Notes: generated from the letters alone by a model not told the origin. A stretch of 64,000 nt of DNA from Pyrinomonadaceae bacterium (GCA_019694395.1 JAIBCC010000006.1:62001-126000); one strand, 5' to 3'; positions 1 through 9,570 are shown, counted from the stretch's first letter. Translations and numbers: made by a program.

Positions 1-468
1 TTCGGCGCGGGAATGACCGGATTATATAATGCCAAAGGTGAGAAAATTTCCGAAAAAATGCCGCGTTCGTGTAATTTCGGAATTTATTGGGATGGCGATC
101 TTTTGAGTGAGTTGCTTGACCGAAACACGATTTCCAAATGGAATTGGGAAAAGGAAACAACCGATTTACTTTTCACGATGGAAGGCGCAGTTTCCAATAA
201 CGGTTCAAAATCAAATCCCGTTTTAAGTGCCGATATTCTTGGCGATTGGCGCGAAGAAGTGATTTTACGTTCGGCTGATAATAAGGAATTACGGATTTAT
301 ACCACCACAATTCCAACCAAACATCGTTTTTATACATTTATGCACGATCCGCAATATCGTCTTTCGATTGCGTGGCAAAATGTCGGCTACAATCAGCCGC
401 CGCATACTTCGTTTTATATCGGCGATGATATGAACAAACCGCCGAAACCTGTTATTTTTACTAAGTAA
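1..468 (+). CDS. Rhamnogalacturonan lyase, PL11 family (C-terminal part)
   Basis: The reading frame is open from the first base of the window, so only the last 155 residues are visible and the true start lies upstream. The segment has the conserved end of PL11 rhamnogalacturonan lyases (YesW/YesX type): NFGIYWDGDLLSELLD, then PVLSADILGDWREEVILR, LRIYTTT, FMHDPQYRLSIAWQNVGYNQ and PPHTSFYIGDD. These enzymes cut the rhamnose-galacturonate backbone of rhamnogalacturonan I by beta-elimination, normally outside the cytoplasm. The genes that follow (lyase-like, esterase, lactonase, aldo/keto reductase) fit a pectin-use locus. The family is near certain; endo- versus exo-action cannot be told from this piece. 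Confidence 0.9.
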   Translation, partial: FGAGMTGLYNAKGEKISEKMPRSCNFGIYWDGDLLSELLDRNTISKWNWEKETTDLLFTMEGAVSNNGSKSNPVLSADILGDWREEVILRSADNKELRIYTTTIPTKHRFYTFMHDPQYRLSIAWQNVGYNQPPHTSFYIGDDMNKPPKPVIFTK

Positions 469-480
469 AATCAAGATTTA

Positions 481-590
481 TTCACAGATTAACACAAATA
501 AACACAGATGTTTTGGATTAAAGATTTAGCCTAAAAAATAATCTTTTAGCGGTTTAAATTATCCGTGTGAATCTGTGTTAATCTGTGGAC
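481..590. repeat. Foldback repeat with 10-bp direct words
   Basis: The gap between the PL11 lyase and the next gene is filled by an inverted repeat. The left arm (481-510) is three copies of a word of about 10 bp, CACAGATTAA-like. The right arm (561-589) is its imperfect inverse. About 24 of 29 positions pair, with a 50-base loop that itself contains a weaker dyad. The transcript could form a hairpin, which may act as a terminator or 3' stabiliser; no T-tract follows it. Confidence 0.6.
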
Positions 591-619
591 AATTAAAATA
601 TTTCTGTCCAATTTCTTTT

Positions 620-2563
620 ATGAAAACGTTGAAGGTTTTAAGCCTAATCCTAATTTTGCCGCTCCTGATCTTTGCTCAGGTTACACAACGGAATTTTTTG
701 ACGAGCAAATTTTCGCCCGAATTTGTCAAAGCCAATTTAATCAAACAATCGGATTGGCATCCTTTCCCGAAAACTGCGGAAGAATGGCAAAATGCGGTTC
801 CTGAAAATTTGCGGCAAAACCTTATCAAAAAAGCTGAAGCGACCGCCAAAAAAGAAATTCCAAACTATACCGCAACGCTGATTTTGGAATATGTTCGCAA
901 CGGAAATCGTTCAAACTATGAAGCTGTTTCCTTTGCCCGACGAAAAAATCTGATGGAATTGGTTTTGGCGGAAACCATTGAAAGCAAGGGTAGATTTACC
1001 GATACAATTGCCAATTATGTTTGGGCAATTTGCGAAGAAACCTATTGGGGCGTTCCCGCGCACTTAGCGGTGCAAAAAGCCAAAAGCGGTTTGCCTGATG
1101 TCGAAGATCACACGGTTGATCTATTCACCGCCGAAACCGCCGCCACACTCGCTTTGACCGATTATTTTGTCGGCGAAAAGCTCGACAAAGTTTCTCCACT
1201 TTTGCGAAAACGTATTTATTCTGAAACAGTTGCAAAACTTTTTGAACCGATAAAAGACCAAAAACGTTACGGTTGGCTGAACCCGAAAGCTCAGGTCAAT
1301 AACTGGAATCCGTGGATTATTTCCAACGCTTTGACAGCAAATCTTTTAATTGAAAAAGATGAAGCGAAACGGGCGGAAAATTTGTCTTTGTATTTGAAAT
1401 ATTTGGATATTTATTTGAACGGTTTAGGCGAAGACGGCGGCTGTGATGAAGGTCCGAGTTACTGGTTCGCGGCGGGTGCAAGCGTTTTTGATTCGCTGGA
1501 ATTATTGGACAGCGTTTCCAACGGAAAAATTCAAATTTATAACGAACCGTTGATCGGAAAAATGGCTTCCTACATCTACAAAGTCCATATTGCCGATGAT
1601 TATTTTGTCAATTTTGCCGATGCCGATCCGAAATTTACGGTTGACGGATTTGTGCTGTATCGTTTCGGCAAAACCTTGAGTGACAAGACTTTAATGTCAT
1701 TTGGAAATTCATTTACTCAACGGGCAAAGTTCAACGGCGAAACTTTTCACGAGCTTGGTTTTTTCCGCACCCGACAACTTTTTGATTTGCTGACCGTAAA
1801 GGAAATTTCAGAGCATAAAAGCGATTATCAACCGATTTCAGATGCTTGGTTCAACGATATTCAAGTGATGACGGCTCGCACAAAATCGGGGCTTTTTCTC
1901 GCCACACACGCCGGACACAACGCCGAAAGTCATAACCACAATGACGTTGGCGATTTTATCGTTTATTTGAATAATGAGCCGATTATCATTGACGCAGGAC
2001 GCGGAAATTACACAGCGAAAACTTTTTCGAGCAAACGCTATGAGCTTTGGTTCACCGAATCCGAATATCATAATTTACCGATTATCAATGGTTTCGGGCA
2101 AAAAGATGGAAGAAGTTTTGCGGCAAAAGAAGTCAGTTACACTGAAAAAGATTCGTCATTAAGAATGAATATTGCCGAAGCATATCCGAAAGAAGCGGGA
2201 ATTAATTTTTGGAATCGAACGGTTAAATTGAATCGCTCAAATGAAACGGTTGAAATTTCCGACGATTTTTCTTTCTCAACTAATCCAAAATCTTTGCAGC
2301 AAATTTTTATGACCGTTTGCGATGTTGATCTAACCGAAACCGGAAAAATAAAACTCAAAACGACTTCGGGCAAAGTTGCATTTTTAGCTTACGATGCAAA
2401 ATATTGGACGGTTTCGATTGATAAACCTTCGACGGACGGTGCAGAATATTCGAGTTTCAAAACAAAATGGGACGGGCGGGAAATCAAAAGAATCATCTTG
2501 ACTGCCGCAAATCCGAAATCCAAAGATTTATTAAATTATTCGATCAGGATGGAAAATAAATGA
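620..2563 (+). CDS. Heparinase II/III family polysaccharide lyase, secreted
   Basis: A protein of 647 residues. I chose the ATG at 620 because a clean signal peptide begins there (MKTLKVLSLILILPLLIFAQ); the 15 extra codons upstream would put residues before it. The N-terminal half is an alpha-helical toroid with GLGEDGGCDEGPSYWF around residue 275. The C-terminal half carries the heparinase II/III signature HNAESHNHNDVGDFIVY followed by EPIIIDAGRGNYT and SEYHNLPIINGFGQ. The family cleaves uronate-containing polysaccharides. Next to PL11 and esterase genes the likely substrate is a pectin fragment, which is inference. The stop codon overlaps the next start (ATGA), indicating translational coupling. 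Confidence 0.85.
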   Translation: MKTLKVLSLILILPLLIFAQVTQRNFLTSKFSPEFVKANLIKQSDWHPFPKTAEEWQNAVPENLRQNLIKKAEATAKKEIPNYTATLILEYVRNGNRSNYEAVSFARRKNLMELVLAETIESKGRFTDTIANYVWAICEETYWGVPAHLAVQKAKSGLPDVEDHTVDLFTAETAATLALTDYFVGEKLDKVSPLLRKRIYSETVAKLFEPIKDQKRYGWLNPKAQVNNWNPWIISNALTANLLIEKDEAKRAENLSLYLKYLDIYLNGLGEDGGCDEGPSYWFAAGASVFDSLELLDSVSNGKIQIYNEPLIGKMASYIYKVHIADDYFVNFADADPKFTVDGFVLYRFGKTLSDKTLMSFGNSFTQRAKFNGETFHELGFFRTRQLFDLLTVKEISEHKSDYQPISDAWFNDIQVMTARTKSGLFLATHAGHNAESHNHNDVGDFIVYLNNEPIIIDAGRGNYTAKTFSSKRYELWFTESEYHNLPIINGFGQKDGRSFAAKEVSYTEKDSSLRMNIAEAYPKEAGINFWNRTVKLNRSNETVEISDDFSFSTNPKSLQQIFMTVCDVDLTETGKIKLKTTSGKVAFLAYDAKYWTVSIDKPSTDGAEYSSFKTKWDGREIKRIILTAANPKSKDLLNYSIRMENK

Positions 2564-3345
2564 AAAGACTTTTGTTCCTTATATTATTTTTAACTGCAAC
2601 TATTTCAGCATTTGCCCAAACGCCAACACCGACGCCAGATGCTTTAACCTTGGAAAAACAAAGGGCTGACCGTTTACAGGCACGCTACAACGATTTTGCC
2701 AATCTGGCGCGTTATGCCAAAGCAAATGCTGAAGTTAAACCGCCCGCAAATGGCGAAAATCGAGTCGTTTTTCTTGGCGATTCAATCACAGACAGTTGGA
2801 AATTGGCGGAATATTTTCCCAATCAGCCTTACATCAATCGTGGAATCAGCGGTCAAACGACACCTCAAATGCTACTTCGGATGCAGCCTGATGTCGTTGC
2901 ACATAAACCAAAAGTTATGGTTTTGCTGGCAGGAACCAACGATATTGCCGGAAATACCGGACCTTCAACTCTGGAATATATTGAGGGAAACATTCGTTCA
3001 ATTACCGAAGTTGCTCACGCAAATGGCATAAATGTTGTTCTGGCATCAGTTACTCCAATCAGCGACTACAACAAAAATGCAAAAGGCGAACCAATTGTGC
3101 AAAGTGTCCGGCGACCTCCTGCACAAATACTTGCGCTGAACAAATGGATCAAAGATTATTGTGAGGAGAAAGGTCTGGTTTATCTTGATTATTTTACCGC
3201 AACTGTTGATGATAAAGGTTTTTTGAAAGCAGAATTAGCCAATGACGGTTTACATCCGAACGCGGAAGGCTACAAAATCATGCAAAAATTGGCGGCTGAA
3301 GCCATTGCTAAAGCTCTGAAAAAGAAACAAAAAGGTGTGAAATAA
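2560..3345 (+). CDS. SGNH/GDSL hydrolase, exported (probable carbohydrate esterase)
   Basis: 261 residues with a signal peptide (MKRLLFLILFLTATISAFAQ). All SGNH blocks are visible: block I GDSITDSW with the nucleophilic Ser, block II with the Gly of NRGISGQTTPQM, block III GTNDIAGN and block V DGLHPNAEGY with the Asp-x-x-His pair. The arrangement is that of GDSL lipases and acetylxylan or rhamnogalacturonan acetylesterases. It overlaps the upstream lyase by four bases, so removal of acetyl groups from pectin fragments is a reasonable inference. The lysine-rich C-terminus (KKKQKGVK) is simple tail. Confidence 0.85.
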   Translation: MKRLLFLILFLTATISAFAQTPTPTPDALTLEKQRADRLQARYNDFANLARYAKANAEVKPPANGENRVVFLGDSITDSWKLAEYFPNQPYINRGISGQTTPQMLLRMQPDVVAHKPKVMVLLAGTNDIAGNTGPSTLEYIEGNIRSITEVAHANGINVVLASVTPISDYNKNAKGEPIVQSVRRPPAQILALNKWIKDYCEEKGLVYLDYFTATVDDKGFLKAELANDGLHPNAEGYKIMQKLAAEAIAKALKKKQKGVK

Positions 3346-3351
3346 TTTTTT

Positions 3352-4185
3352 ATGCAGAAAAAGGCGATTGATAGTCATCAGCATTTTTGGAGTCTTGATT
3401 TGTTTCAATACGACTGGATGTCGCCTGATAATCGAATTCTTTTTCAAAATTATTTACCGGAAAATTTTGAGCCGATTTTAGCCAACGTCGAAGTAGAAAA
3501 AATCGTTGCGGTTCAAGCGCATCAATCTTTAGAAGAAACTCGCTGGTTACTGAAATTATCCGATAAATTTGATTTCATCGCGGGAGTTGTCGGTTGGGTT
3601 GATTTGCTTTCTAAAAATGTTGATGAACAATTAGCAGAATTTTCTAAACATCCGAAATTCAAAGGAGTTCGGCATATTGTTCAGGACGAGCCAAATGATG
3701 AATGGATTCTGCAACCTCAAGTTATGCAATCAATTGACCGACTTGCTGAATTCGGGTTAACTTACGATATTTTAATTTTTCCAAAGCATCTGAAATATAT
3801 CCCAAAACTTATCGAAAGCTGTCCGAAAACTTCTTTTGTAGTTGACCATCTGGCAAAACCGCCGATTGCTTCGGGTGAAAGTTCCGAATGGAAAAATGAT
3901 TTGAAAGTCGTGGCAGATTTTCCGCAAGTATATTGCAAACTTTCGGGTTTAGTGACCGAAGCCAACCACCAAAATTGGAAATCGGACGACTTAAAACCTT
4001 ATATCGAAACGGCTTTGGAACTTTTCGGAACAGACAGATTAATGTTCGGCAGCGATTATCCCGTTTGCCGTTTGGCGGCTGAATACAAAACGGTTTTAGA
4101 AACCTACTCATCATTTTTAGATGAAAATGACAAAAATAAAGTTATGCGTGAAAACGCAATAAAGTTTTACAATTTAACGATTTAA
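3352..4185 (+). CDS. Amidohydrolase-2 family sugar lactonase
   Basis: 277 residues, no signal peptide, so cytoplasmic. The N-terminal metal motif is IDSHQHFWSLD, and further motifs GVRHIVQDE, VVDHLAKPP and RLMFGSDYPVC are those of the COG3618 amidohydrolase branch. That branch includes L-fucono- and L-rhamnono-lactonases. It lies 6 bases after the esterase and 12 bases before an aldo/keto reductase. A dehydrogenase plus lactonase pair would fit non-phosphorylative breakdown of L-rhamnose released from rhamnogalacturonan. The substrate is inferred from context, not from sequence. Confidence 0.8.
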   Translation: MQKKAIDSHQHFWSLDLFQYDWMSPDNRILFQNYLPENFEPILANVEVEKIVAVQAHQSLEETRWLLKLSDKFDFIAGVVGWVDLLSKNVDEQLAEFSKHPKFKGVRHIVQDEPNDEWILQPQVMQSIDRLAEFGLTYDILIFPKHLKYIPKLIESCPKTSFVVDHLAKPPIASGESSEWKNDLKVVADFPQVYCKLSGLVTEANHQNWKSDDLKPYIETALELFGTDRLMFGSDYPVCRLAAEYKTVLETYSSFLDENDKNKVMRENAIKFYNLTI

Positions 4186-4197
4186 GAGGAGAAATAA

Positions 4198-5169
4198 ATG
4201 CAATATCGTAGATTTGGACGAACCGGTTGGATGGTTTCCGACATCGGTTACGGAATGTGGGGAATGGGCGGTTGGACTGGCTCGGACGATGAGGAATCGC
4301 TCCAATCACTACAAAAAGCAGTTGATCTTGGCTGTAATTTTTTTGATACCGCTTATGTTTATGGCAATGGTCGCAGCGAAGCTCTTTTGGGCAAATTAGT
4401 CAAAGCAAATCCCGACAAAAAGATTTATACGGCGACCAAAACTCCACCGAAAAATATGCAGTATCCGACGATTCCCGAATATTCTCTGGCAGAATGTTAT
4501 CCGCCGGAACATATTGAAGAATTTTTGCATAAGTCTTTGGAAAACGCGGGTTTAGAGCGATATGATCTACTACAAATCCACACTTGGAATGACGATTGGG
4601 CAGAGGATGACAGTTGGTCAAATATGCTGGATTCCTTAAAACGGCAAGGCTTGATCGGAGCTTGCGGCATTTCGCTGAATCGTTGGGAACCATGGAACGG
4701 AATTAAAGCCGTTAAGAGCGGAAAAATTGATTCGGTGCAAGTAATTTACAATATTTTTGACCAAAATCCCGAAGACCAGCTTTTCCCTGCCTGTCAGGAA
4801 CATGATGTGGCGGTTATCGCCCGTGTTCCGTTTGACGAAGGAACACTCACAGGAACGCTCACCAAAGACACAACTTTTCCGCCCGAAGATTGGCGCAGTC
4901 ATTATTTTACCAAAGAAAATTTGATTCCATCGGTTGAACGTGCCGATGCATTAAAGCCTTTGATTCCTGAAGGTTCGACAATGCCGGAAATGGCTTTGCG
5001 GCATATTTTGAGCCACGATGCAGTTTCAACCATAATTCCCGGAATGCGGAAAATTCATCACGTCGAATCAAACATTGCGGCTTCGGATAAAGGCAAACTT
5101 TCCAATGAACTTTTGGAAGAATTAAAAAAACATCGTTGGGTTCGCAAACCAGCTCCATGGTCTGACTAA
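4198..5169 (+). CDS. Aldo/keto reductase
   Basis: 323 residues behind a strong ribosome site (AGAGGAG, 4185-4192). It begins MQYRRFGRTGWMVSDIGYG, as in the AKR superfamily, with catalytic Asp and Tyr in FFDTAYVYGNGRSE, a Lys in YTATKTPPK, and LLQIHTW supplying the active-site His. The C-terminal NADP-binding region includes DAVSTIIPGMRKIHHVESN. Cytoplasmic. It is the last gene of the pectin operon and could oxidise or reduce a sugar that feeds the adjacent lactonase. Exact substrate not determinable. Confidence 0.85.
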   Translation: MQYRRFGRTGWMVSDIGYGMWGMGGWTGSDDEESLQSLQKAVDLGCNFFDTAYVYGNGRSEALLGKLVKANPDKKIYTATKTPPKNMQYPTIPEYSLAECYPPEHIEEFLHKSLENAGLERYDLLQIHTWNDDWAEDDSWSNMLDSLKRQGLIGACGISLNRWEPWNGIKAVKSGKIDSVQVIYNIFDQNPEDQLFPACQEHDVAVIARVPFDEGTLTGTLTKDTTFPPEDWRSHYFTKENLIPSVERADALKPLIPEGSTMPEMALRHILSHDAVSTIIPGMRKIHHVESNIAASDKGKLSNELLEELKKHRWVRKPAPWSD

Positions 5170-5212
5170 AGTCTCAAATTGATTTGTCATTGATGGCAAG
5201 AACAAACTTTTA

Positions 5213-5240
5213 CTTAACAAAAGTCTTTTCACTTGTTAAG
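5213..5240. promoter_or_regulatory. 8-bp inverted repeat upstream of sensor kinase gene
   Basis: CTTAACAA and TTGTTAAG form a perfect 8-bp dyad separated by 12 bases, 28 bases before the sensor kinase start. No T-tract follows, so it looks more like an operator or mRNA hairpin than a terminator. This is only the dyad; no regulator is known for it. Confidence 0.4.
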
Positions 5241-5267
5241 ATGACTTTCATTTGATTTCTAAAATTG

Positions 5268-8261
5268 ATGACAAAACAAATCGTTTGGACAATTTTGCTA
5301 ATTTGGCTGCTGTCAGTTACAGCACTAAGCCAAATCATCAGTCCTGAAAAACTTTTTGGCAAATACCAGCAATTTGTCTGGCAAGACCAGCACGGGTTGC
5401 CGCAAAACGGGATCAGCGAAATTGTGCAAACGCCCGACGGTTATCTGTGGCTGGCAATTGCCGAGGGCGTAGCCCGTTTTGACGGGGTGCGCTTTACGGC
5501 TTTTAATACCGAAAACACGCCGGAAATTAAAAGCAATAATGTCCAGGCACTTTTAGTTGATCACAACGGAACACTTTGGATCGGCACTCACGGCGGCGGC
5601 TTGTCCCGTTATAAAGATGGAAAATTCGCCAATTTTTCCACTCCTGAAGGACTTTCCGCTCCTTTTGTTAGAGCTATTTTTGAAGATCATTCAGGAAACA
5701 TCTGGATCGGAACGGACGGCGGCGGATTAAACCTTTTTCGTGACGGAAGGTTTACGGTCTATTCGACTGCCGAAGGATTACCTGACACTCATATCACGAC
5801 CATCAACGAAGATGCAAAAGGTAATTTACTGGTCGGAACAAGAAAAGGCTTAGTGCAATTTCAGGATGGAAAATTTTCCGTATTTACTGAAAAAGCGGAT
5901 TTAGACAAAAAAAATATTGAAAAGATTTTTCGTGATAAATCGGATAATCTCTGGGTTAGCGGGAATAACGGATTAAGCCATATAAACGGTTGGGAACTGA
6001 CGAGCTTCGGAGAAGACGACGGACTAAAAAATTCTCTGATTTTATCCATTAATCAAGACCTTGACGGAAATCTCTGGTTCGGCACTAAAGACAATGGTTT
6101 GTATCGTTTCAAAGATAATCACTTTGAACCTTTAACTTCTGAACAAGGTCTAATAACAGATGGTATTCAGGCAATTTTTCCTGACCAATTAGGAAATATC
6201 TGGCTTGGGACAAACGGCGGAGGTTTAGCAGAACTTAAAACCGGACGATTCAGAACATACACTACTGCCGACGGTTTAGTCGGAAATATCATTCTGGCAA
6301 TTTTTGAAGACAGAGCAGGTGGGGTCTGGCTTGGAACAGACCAGGGATTAAGCAGATTTTTTGACGGAAAATTTACATCTATCACTTCTACCGACGGCGA
6401 AAAATTCGCTCATACTAACACTCTGACTCAAGACCATGAGGGAAATATTTGGTCAAGATCAAACGCAGGTGTTAATGCCTTAAAATTCCGCGAAACTGAT
6501 TCAAAAGTTGACATTGTTCAAGCAGGTGCTTTTGCAAACCGGGCTTCAGCTATTTTACAGGATAAAACCGGAAACATCTGGTATGGAACATCTTATAACG
6601 GATTGCATCGGGTTGGTTTAGACGGATGGGAAACGGAATTTCATAAAAAAGACGGATTAGCGGATGAGTATATCAATGCGTTGTTCGAGGACAGCAAAGG
6701 AAATCTGTGGGTCGGCACACGAAATGGTTTAAGCCGGTTTAAGGACGGAATATTTACCACTTTTACGGCAAGCAGCGGTTGGACAGGTAATCACGTTCTT
6801 TCGTTTCACGAAGACGGTGACGGAAACATCTGGATCGGCACTCACGGAGACGGACTTTTTCTCTTCCAAAACGGTAAATTTTCTGTAGTTAACAGCAAAA
6901 ACGGACTTTACGACAATTTAGCATTTCAAATTCTCGAAGACGATAACCAAAATCTGTGGATGAGCGGCAACAGAGGAATTTATCGCGCCAACATTGGTGA
7001 AATTGAAGATTTCGTTGCCGGTCGCCGTTCATCGGTCAATTCATTTGCTTACGGCAGCTATGACGGAATGTTGAGCCGTGAATGTAACGGTTCAAATCCC
7101 GCTGGAATCAGAACCAAAGACGGGCGGCTCTGGTTTCCGACCATTAAAGGCGCGGTCGTGATTGACCCCAAAATCACAGATGAAAAACAGCCGACAGTCA
7201 AAATTGAGCAGATTTTAATTGATAATCAGGTTTTGGCTAATGGAATGGAAGTCAAAATGCAGCCGACTCAAAACGATTTGGAAATTCAATTTACTGCGCT
7301 CAGTTGGAATCGTCCTTCGCAAATCAAATTTAAATATCAGTTGGTCGGATTAGATAATGATTGGGTGGATGCAGGAACCCGCCGCACCGCCTATTATCCG
7401 CACATTGCACCGGGAGATTATACTTTCCGAGTTATTGCCGATAATGGCGAAGGAGTTTGGAATAACGAAGGACAAAGTATTCCGGTCAAAGTTCTTCCGC
7501 CATTCTATCGGACCTGGTGGTTTTACGGACTATCTGCTTTGGTCATTGCATTGATTATTCGGCTTATTTACAATTACCGTTTAGCCCAGCTTAAGAAAAT
7601 CAACGAAGCGAAAACTCTGTTTACTCAGCAACTTATTGAAAATCAGGAACAGGAACGCAAACGGATCGCCGTTGAGTTACACGATGCTATTGGTCAAAGT
7701 CTGATAGTTATTCGGAATCGGGCGTTGATGGGCTTGAACACGCCGGAAAAACAAGACCGACTCATCGCCCAAATGGAAGAAATTTCCGAAGCCGCCGCCG
7801 ATTCAATTACCGAAGTTCGCCGTATTTCGCAAAATCTTCATCCATATCAGATCGAGCATCTCGGCTTAACTACTGCAATTGAAACAATGATCGAAAATGC
7901 GGCAAACGCTTCACCGATAGAATTTGAAAAAGATATTGATGATGTTGACGGTATTTTGTCAAAAGAGGCGGAAATCAATCTTTATCGAATCGTGCAGGAA
8001 TCCATTAATAATATTTTGAAGCATTCCGAAGCAACCAAAGCCAAAATCAGTATTCATAGAAATAGTGATTTATTGAGCGTTTTAATAAAAGACAACGGAA
8101 AAGGATTTAGTCCTGAAAATTTACCGAAAAGAAAAAGCGGGTTAGGCTTAACAGGAATTTTTGAGCGTGCTAAAATGCTTGGCGCAAAACACGAAATTTC
8201 ATCTTTTCAAGGCGATGGCACAATCGTCAGTTTGCAATTAAATTTAAGTGAGAAAGTTTGA
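5268..8261 (+). CDS. Reg_prop/Y_Y_Y-domain sensor histidine kinase (NarL-partner type)
   Basis: 997 residues. A TTG lies one codon upstream, but ATG 5268 is preferred; it starts a signal peptide ending near ALSQ. Residues ~30-640 hold repeated propeller blades of the form GNIWIGTDGGGLNLFRDGRFT. A Y_Y_Y domain follows (about 655-745), then one membrane helix (about 753-773, TWWFYGLSALVIALIIRLIY). A HisKA_3 domain has the phospho-accepting His at about residue 805 in ELHDAIGQ, and the HATPase ends with DNGKGFSP and GLGLTGIFERAKMLG. The sensor part faces the periplasm. The response regulator 90 bases downstream is its obvious partner. In other bacteria such hybrids sense polysaccharide fragments, so the preceding pectin locus may be a target. 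Confidence 0.92.
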   Translation: MTKQIVWTILLIWLLSVTALSQIISPEKLFGKYQQFVWQDQHGLPQNGISEIVQTPDGYLWLAIAEGVARFDGVRFTAFNTENTPEIKSNNVQALLVDHNGTLWIGTHGGGLSRYKDGKFANFSTPEGLSAPFVRAIFEDHSGNIWIGTDGGGLNLFRDGRFTVYSTAEGLPDTHITTINEDAKGNLLVGTRKGLVQFQDGKFSVFTEKADLDKKNIEKIFRDKSDNLWVSGNNGLSHINGWELTSFGEDDGLKNSLILSINQDLDGNLWFGTKDNGLYRFKDNHFEPLTSEQGLITDGIQAIFPDQLGNIWLGTNGGGLAELKTGRFRTYTTADGLVGNIILAIFEDRAGGVWLGTDQGLSRFFDGKFTSITSTDGEKFAHTNTLTQDHEGNIWSRSNAGVNALKFRETDSKVDIVQAGAFANRASAILQDKTGNIWYGTSYNGLHRVGLDGWETEFHKKDGLADEYINALFEDSKGNLWVGTRNGLSRFKDGIFTTFTASSGWTGNHVLSFHEDGDGNIWIGTHGDGLFLFQNGKFSVVNSKNGLYDNLAFQILEDDNQNLWMSGNRGIYRANIGEIEDFVAGRRSSVNSFAYGSYDGMLSRECNGSNPAGIRTKDGRLWFPTIKGAVVIDPKITDEKQPTVKIEQILIDNQVLANGMEVKMQPTQNDLEIQFTALSWNRPSQIKFKYQLVGLDNDWVDAGTRRTAYYPHIAPGDYTFRVIADNGEGVWNNEGQSIPVKVLPPFYRTWWFYGLSALVIALIIRLIYNYRLAQLKKINEAKTLFTQQLIENQEQERKRIAVELHDAIGQSLIVIRNRALMGLNTPEKQDRLIAQMEEISEAAADSITEVRRISQNLHPYQIEHLGLTTAIETMIENAANASPIEFEKDIDDVDGILSKEAEINLYRIVQESINNILKHSEATKAKISIHRNSDLLSVLIKDNGKGFSPENLPKRKSGLGLTGIFERAKMLGAKHEISSFQGDGTIVSLQLNLSEKV

Positions 8262-8345
8262 AGGTGAAAAGGTGAAAAGGTGAAAAAGTTTAAAGGTAGA
8301 AAAGATTTTTTACTCTTTCGCTTTTTAAACTTTTTCAATCTTTCA
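8261..8345. repeat. Octad tandem repeat with inverted copy
   Basis: Just after the kinase stop, the word AAAGGTGA is repeated about five times with drift (8261-8304). An inverted copy follows (8313-8345), so about 30 bases can pair. It fills the whole gap to the response regulator and belongs to the period 7-10 foldback repeats seen elsewhere in this window. Confidence 0.6.
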
Positions 8346-8352
8346 CTTTATA

Positions 8353-9012
8353 ATGCCCCAAAAAATGAGTGAGAAATTTAAAATTTTAATCGCGGATGAC
8401 CATCCGATTTTTCGCGGCGGTCTTCGTCAGGTAATTGATTCAGAGCAAAAATTTCAGGTAATTGCCGAAGCCTCTGATGGTGAAACGGCTTTAAAATTAA
8501 TCGAAGAAGAAAAACCGCACATTGTCATTTTTGATGTCAATATGCCGAAAATGACCGGATTTGTGGCAGCCAAAGAATTGCGCCGTAAGAATCAGGATTG
8601 CGAAATAATTTTTCTGACAATGCACGGCGAAGAAGCGATGTTCAACAAAGCAATGGATCTTGGCGCGAAAGGGTATGTTCTCAAAGACAGTGCCTCAGTT
8701 GATATTGTAAATTGCCTCCAAGCTGTTGCTGCCGGACAAAATTTTACCAGTCCGGCGATTACCACTTATCTTTTCAAACGCGCTACCCGCAACACTAACA
8801 AAACAACCGGCTCAATCGAAGATTTAAGCCCAACCGAACGCATCATTTTGCGTCTGATCGCCGAATACAAAACCAGCCGCGAAATTGCTGACGAACTTTC
8901 GATCAGTTACCGCACCGTGGAAAATCACCGCTACAATATCTGCCAAAAATTAGACATTAGCGGCTCGAATGCACTCGTTAAATTTGCACTCAAAAATCAG
9001 AATGAGATTTGA
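8353..9012 (+). CDS. LuxR/NarL-family response regulator
   Basis: 219 residues (or 215 if the ATG at 8365 is used). The receiver has the acidic pair in ILIADDHPIF, the phospho-acceptor Asp in IVIFDVNMPKMTG, and the conserved Thr and Lys in FLTMHG and GYVLKDS. The C-terminal LuxR helix-turn-helix is LSPTERIILRLIAEY plus TSREIADELSISYRTVENH. It is expected to be phosphorylated by the upstream kinase and to bind promoters, perhaps those of the pectin genes or the exported-protein array downstream. The target assignment is a guess from position. Confidence 0.92.
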   Translation: MPQKMSEKFKILIADDHPIFRGGLRQVIDSEQKFQVIAEASDGETALKLIEEEKPHIVIFDVNMPKMTGFVAAKELRRKNQDCEIIFLTMHGEEAMFNKAMDLGAKGYVLKDSASVDIVNCLQAVAAGQNFTSPAITTYLFKRATRNTNKTTGSIEDLSPTERIILRLIAEYKTSREIADELSISYRTVENHRYNICQKLDISGSNALVKFALKNQNEI

Positions 9013-9017
9013 GAAAA

Positions 9018-9150
9018 ACGGAAAGCGCCAAACTACTTTCCACTTTCCGTTCTCCACTTTCTACTCCCAATAAGCCCAAACACCTACTAAAAATTGAGTG
9101 TTTCCACTTAGTCAAAATGAGTGGAGACTACTCTGTTTCTCTTTTCAAAA
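9018..9150. repeat. Heptad repeat and short dyads before receiver gene
   Basis: Heptads of the ACTTTCC type (ACTTTCC, ACTTTCC, GTTCTCC, ACTTTCT) occupy about 9035-9065 and pair partly with GGAAAGC-like bases at 9020-9027. Further on, small dyads AAACAC/GTGTTT and CCACT/AGTGG lie at 9077-9126. No gene is seen in the gap 9013-9183. Confidence 0.45.
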
Positions 9151-9183
9151 TTACCGCATAATCCATTCTGTTTTAACACAGCA

Positions 9184-9570
9184 ATGGATAAATCAATGAT
9201 TCTGATAGTAGATGACAACAACGAAGTTAGACGGATGATTCGCAATCTGGTGGAGGATCTGGAAACCGATTTTTGCGAATGCGACGATGGAGCGCAAGCG
9301 TTGTCTGCCTATCAGGAAAATATGCCTGACTGGGTTTTTATGGATGTCCAGATGAAAGAAATGGACGGATTAACCGCAACGCGCCAAATCAAAGAGTCTT
9401 TTCCCAAAGCTAAAGTCGTTATTTTGACCAATTATTCGGATGCCAAAACTAAAAAGGCTGCCATTGATGCCGGAGCATCTGCCTTTGTTGGCAAAGAAAA
9501 TTTGTTCGCTCTGCGGGAAATAATTATTGATAGCGATACGCGCTCTTGGTTTAAGGGGGATAAAAAATGA
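9184..9570 (+). CDS. Single-domain response regulator (CheY-like receiver)
   Basis: 128 residues from ATG 9184; an upstream GTG at 9121 would add 21 residues that do not look like a receiver. The motifs are MILIVDDNNEVRRMI, WVFMDVQMKEMDG with the phospho-acceptor Asp, VVILTNY with the Thr, and AFVGKEN with the Lys. There is no output domain. The stop overlaps the next start (ATGA), so its signal may pass to or from the membrane coiled-coil protein encoded next. Cytoplasmic. Confidence 0.85.
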   Translation: MDKSMILIVDDNNEVRRMIRNLVEDLETDFCECDDGAQALSAYQENMPDWVFMDVQMKEMDGLTATRQIKESFPKAKVVILTNYSDAKTKKAAIDAGASAFVGKENLFALREIIIDSDTRSWFKGDKK

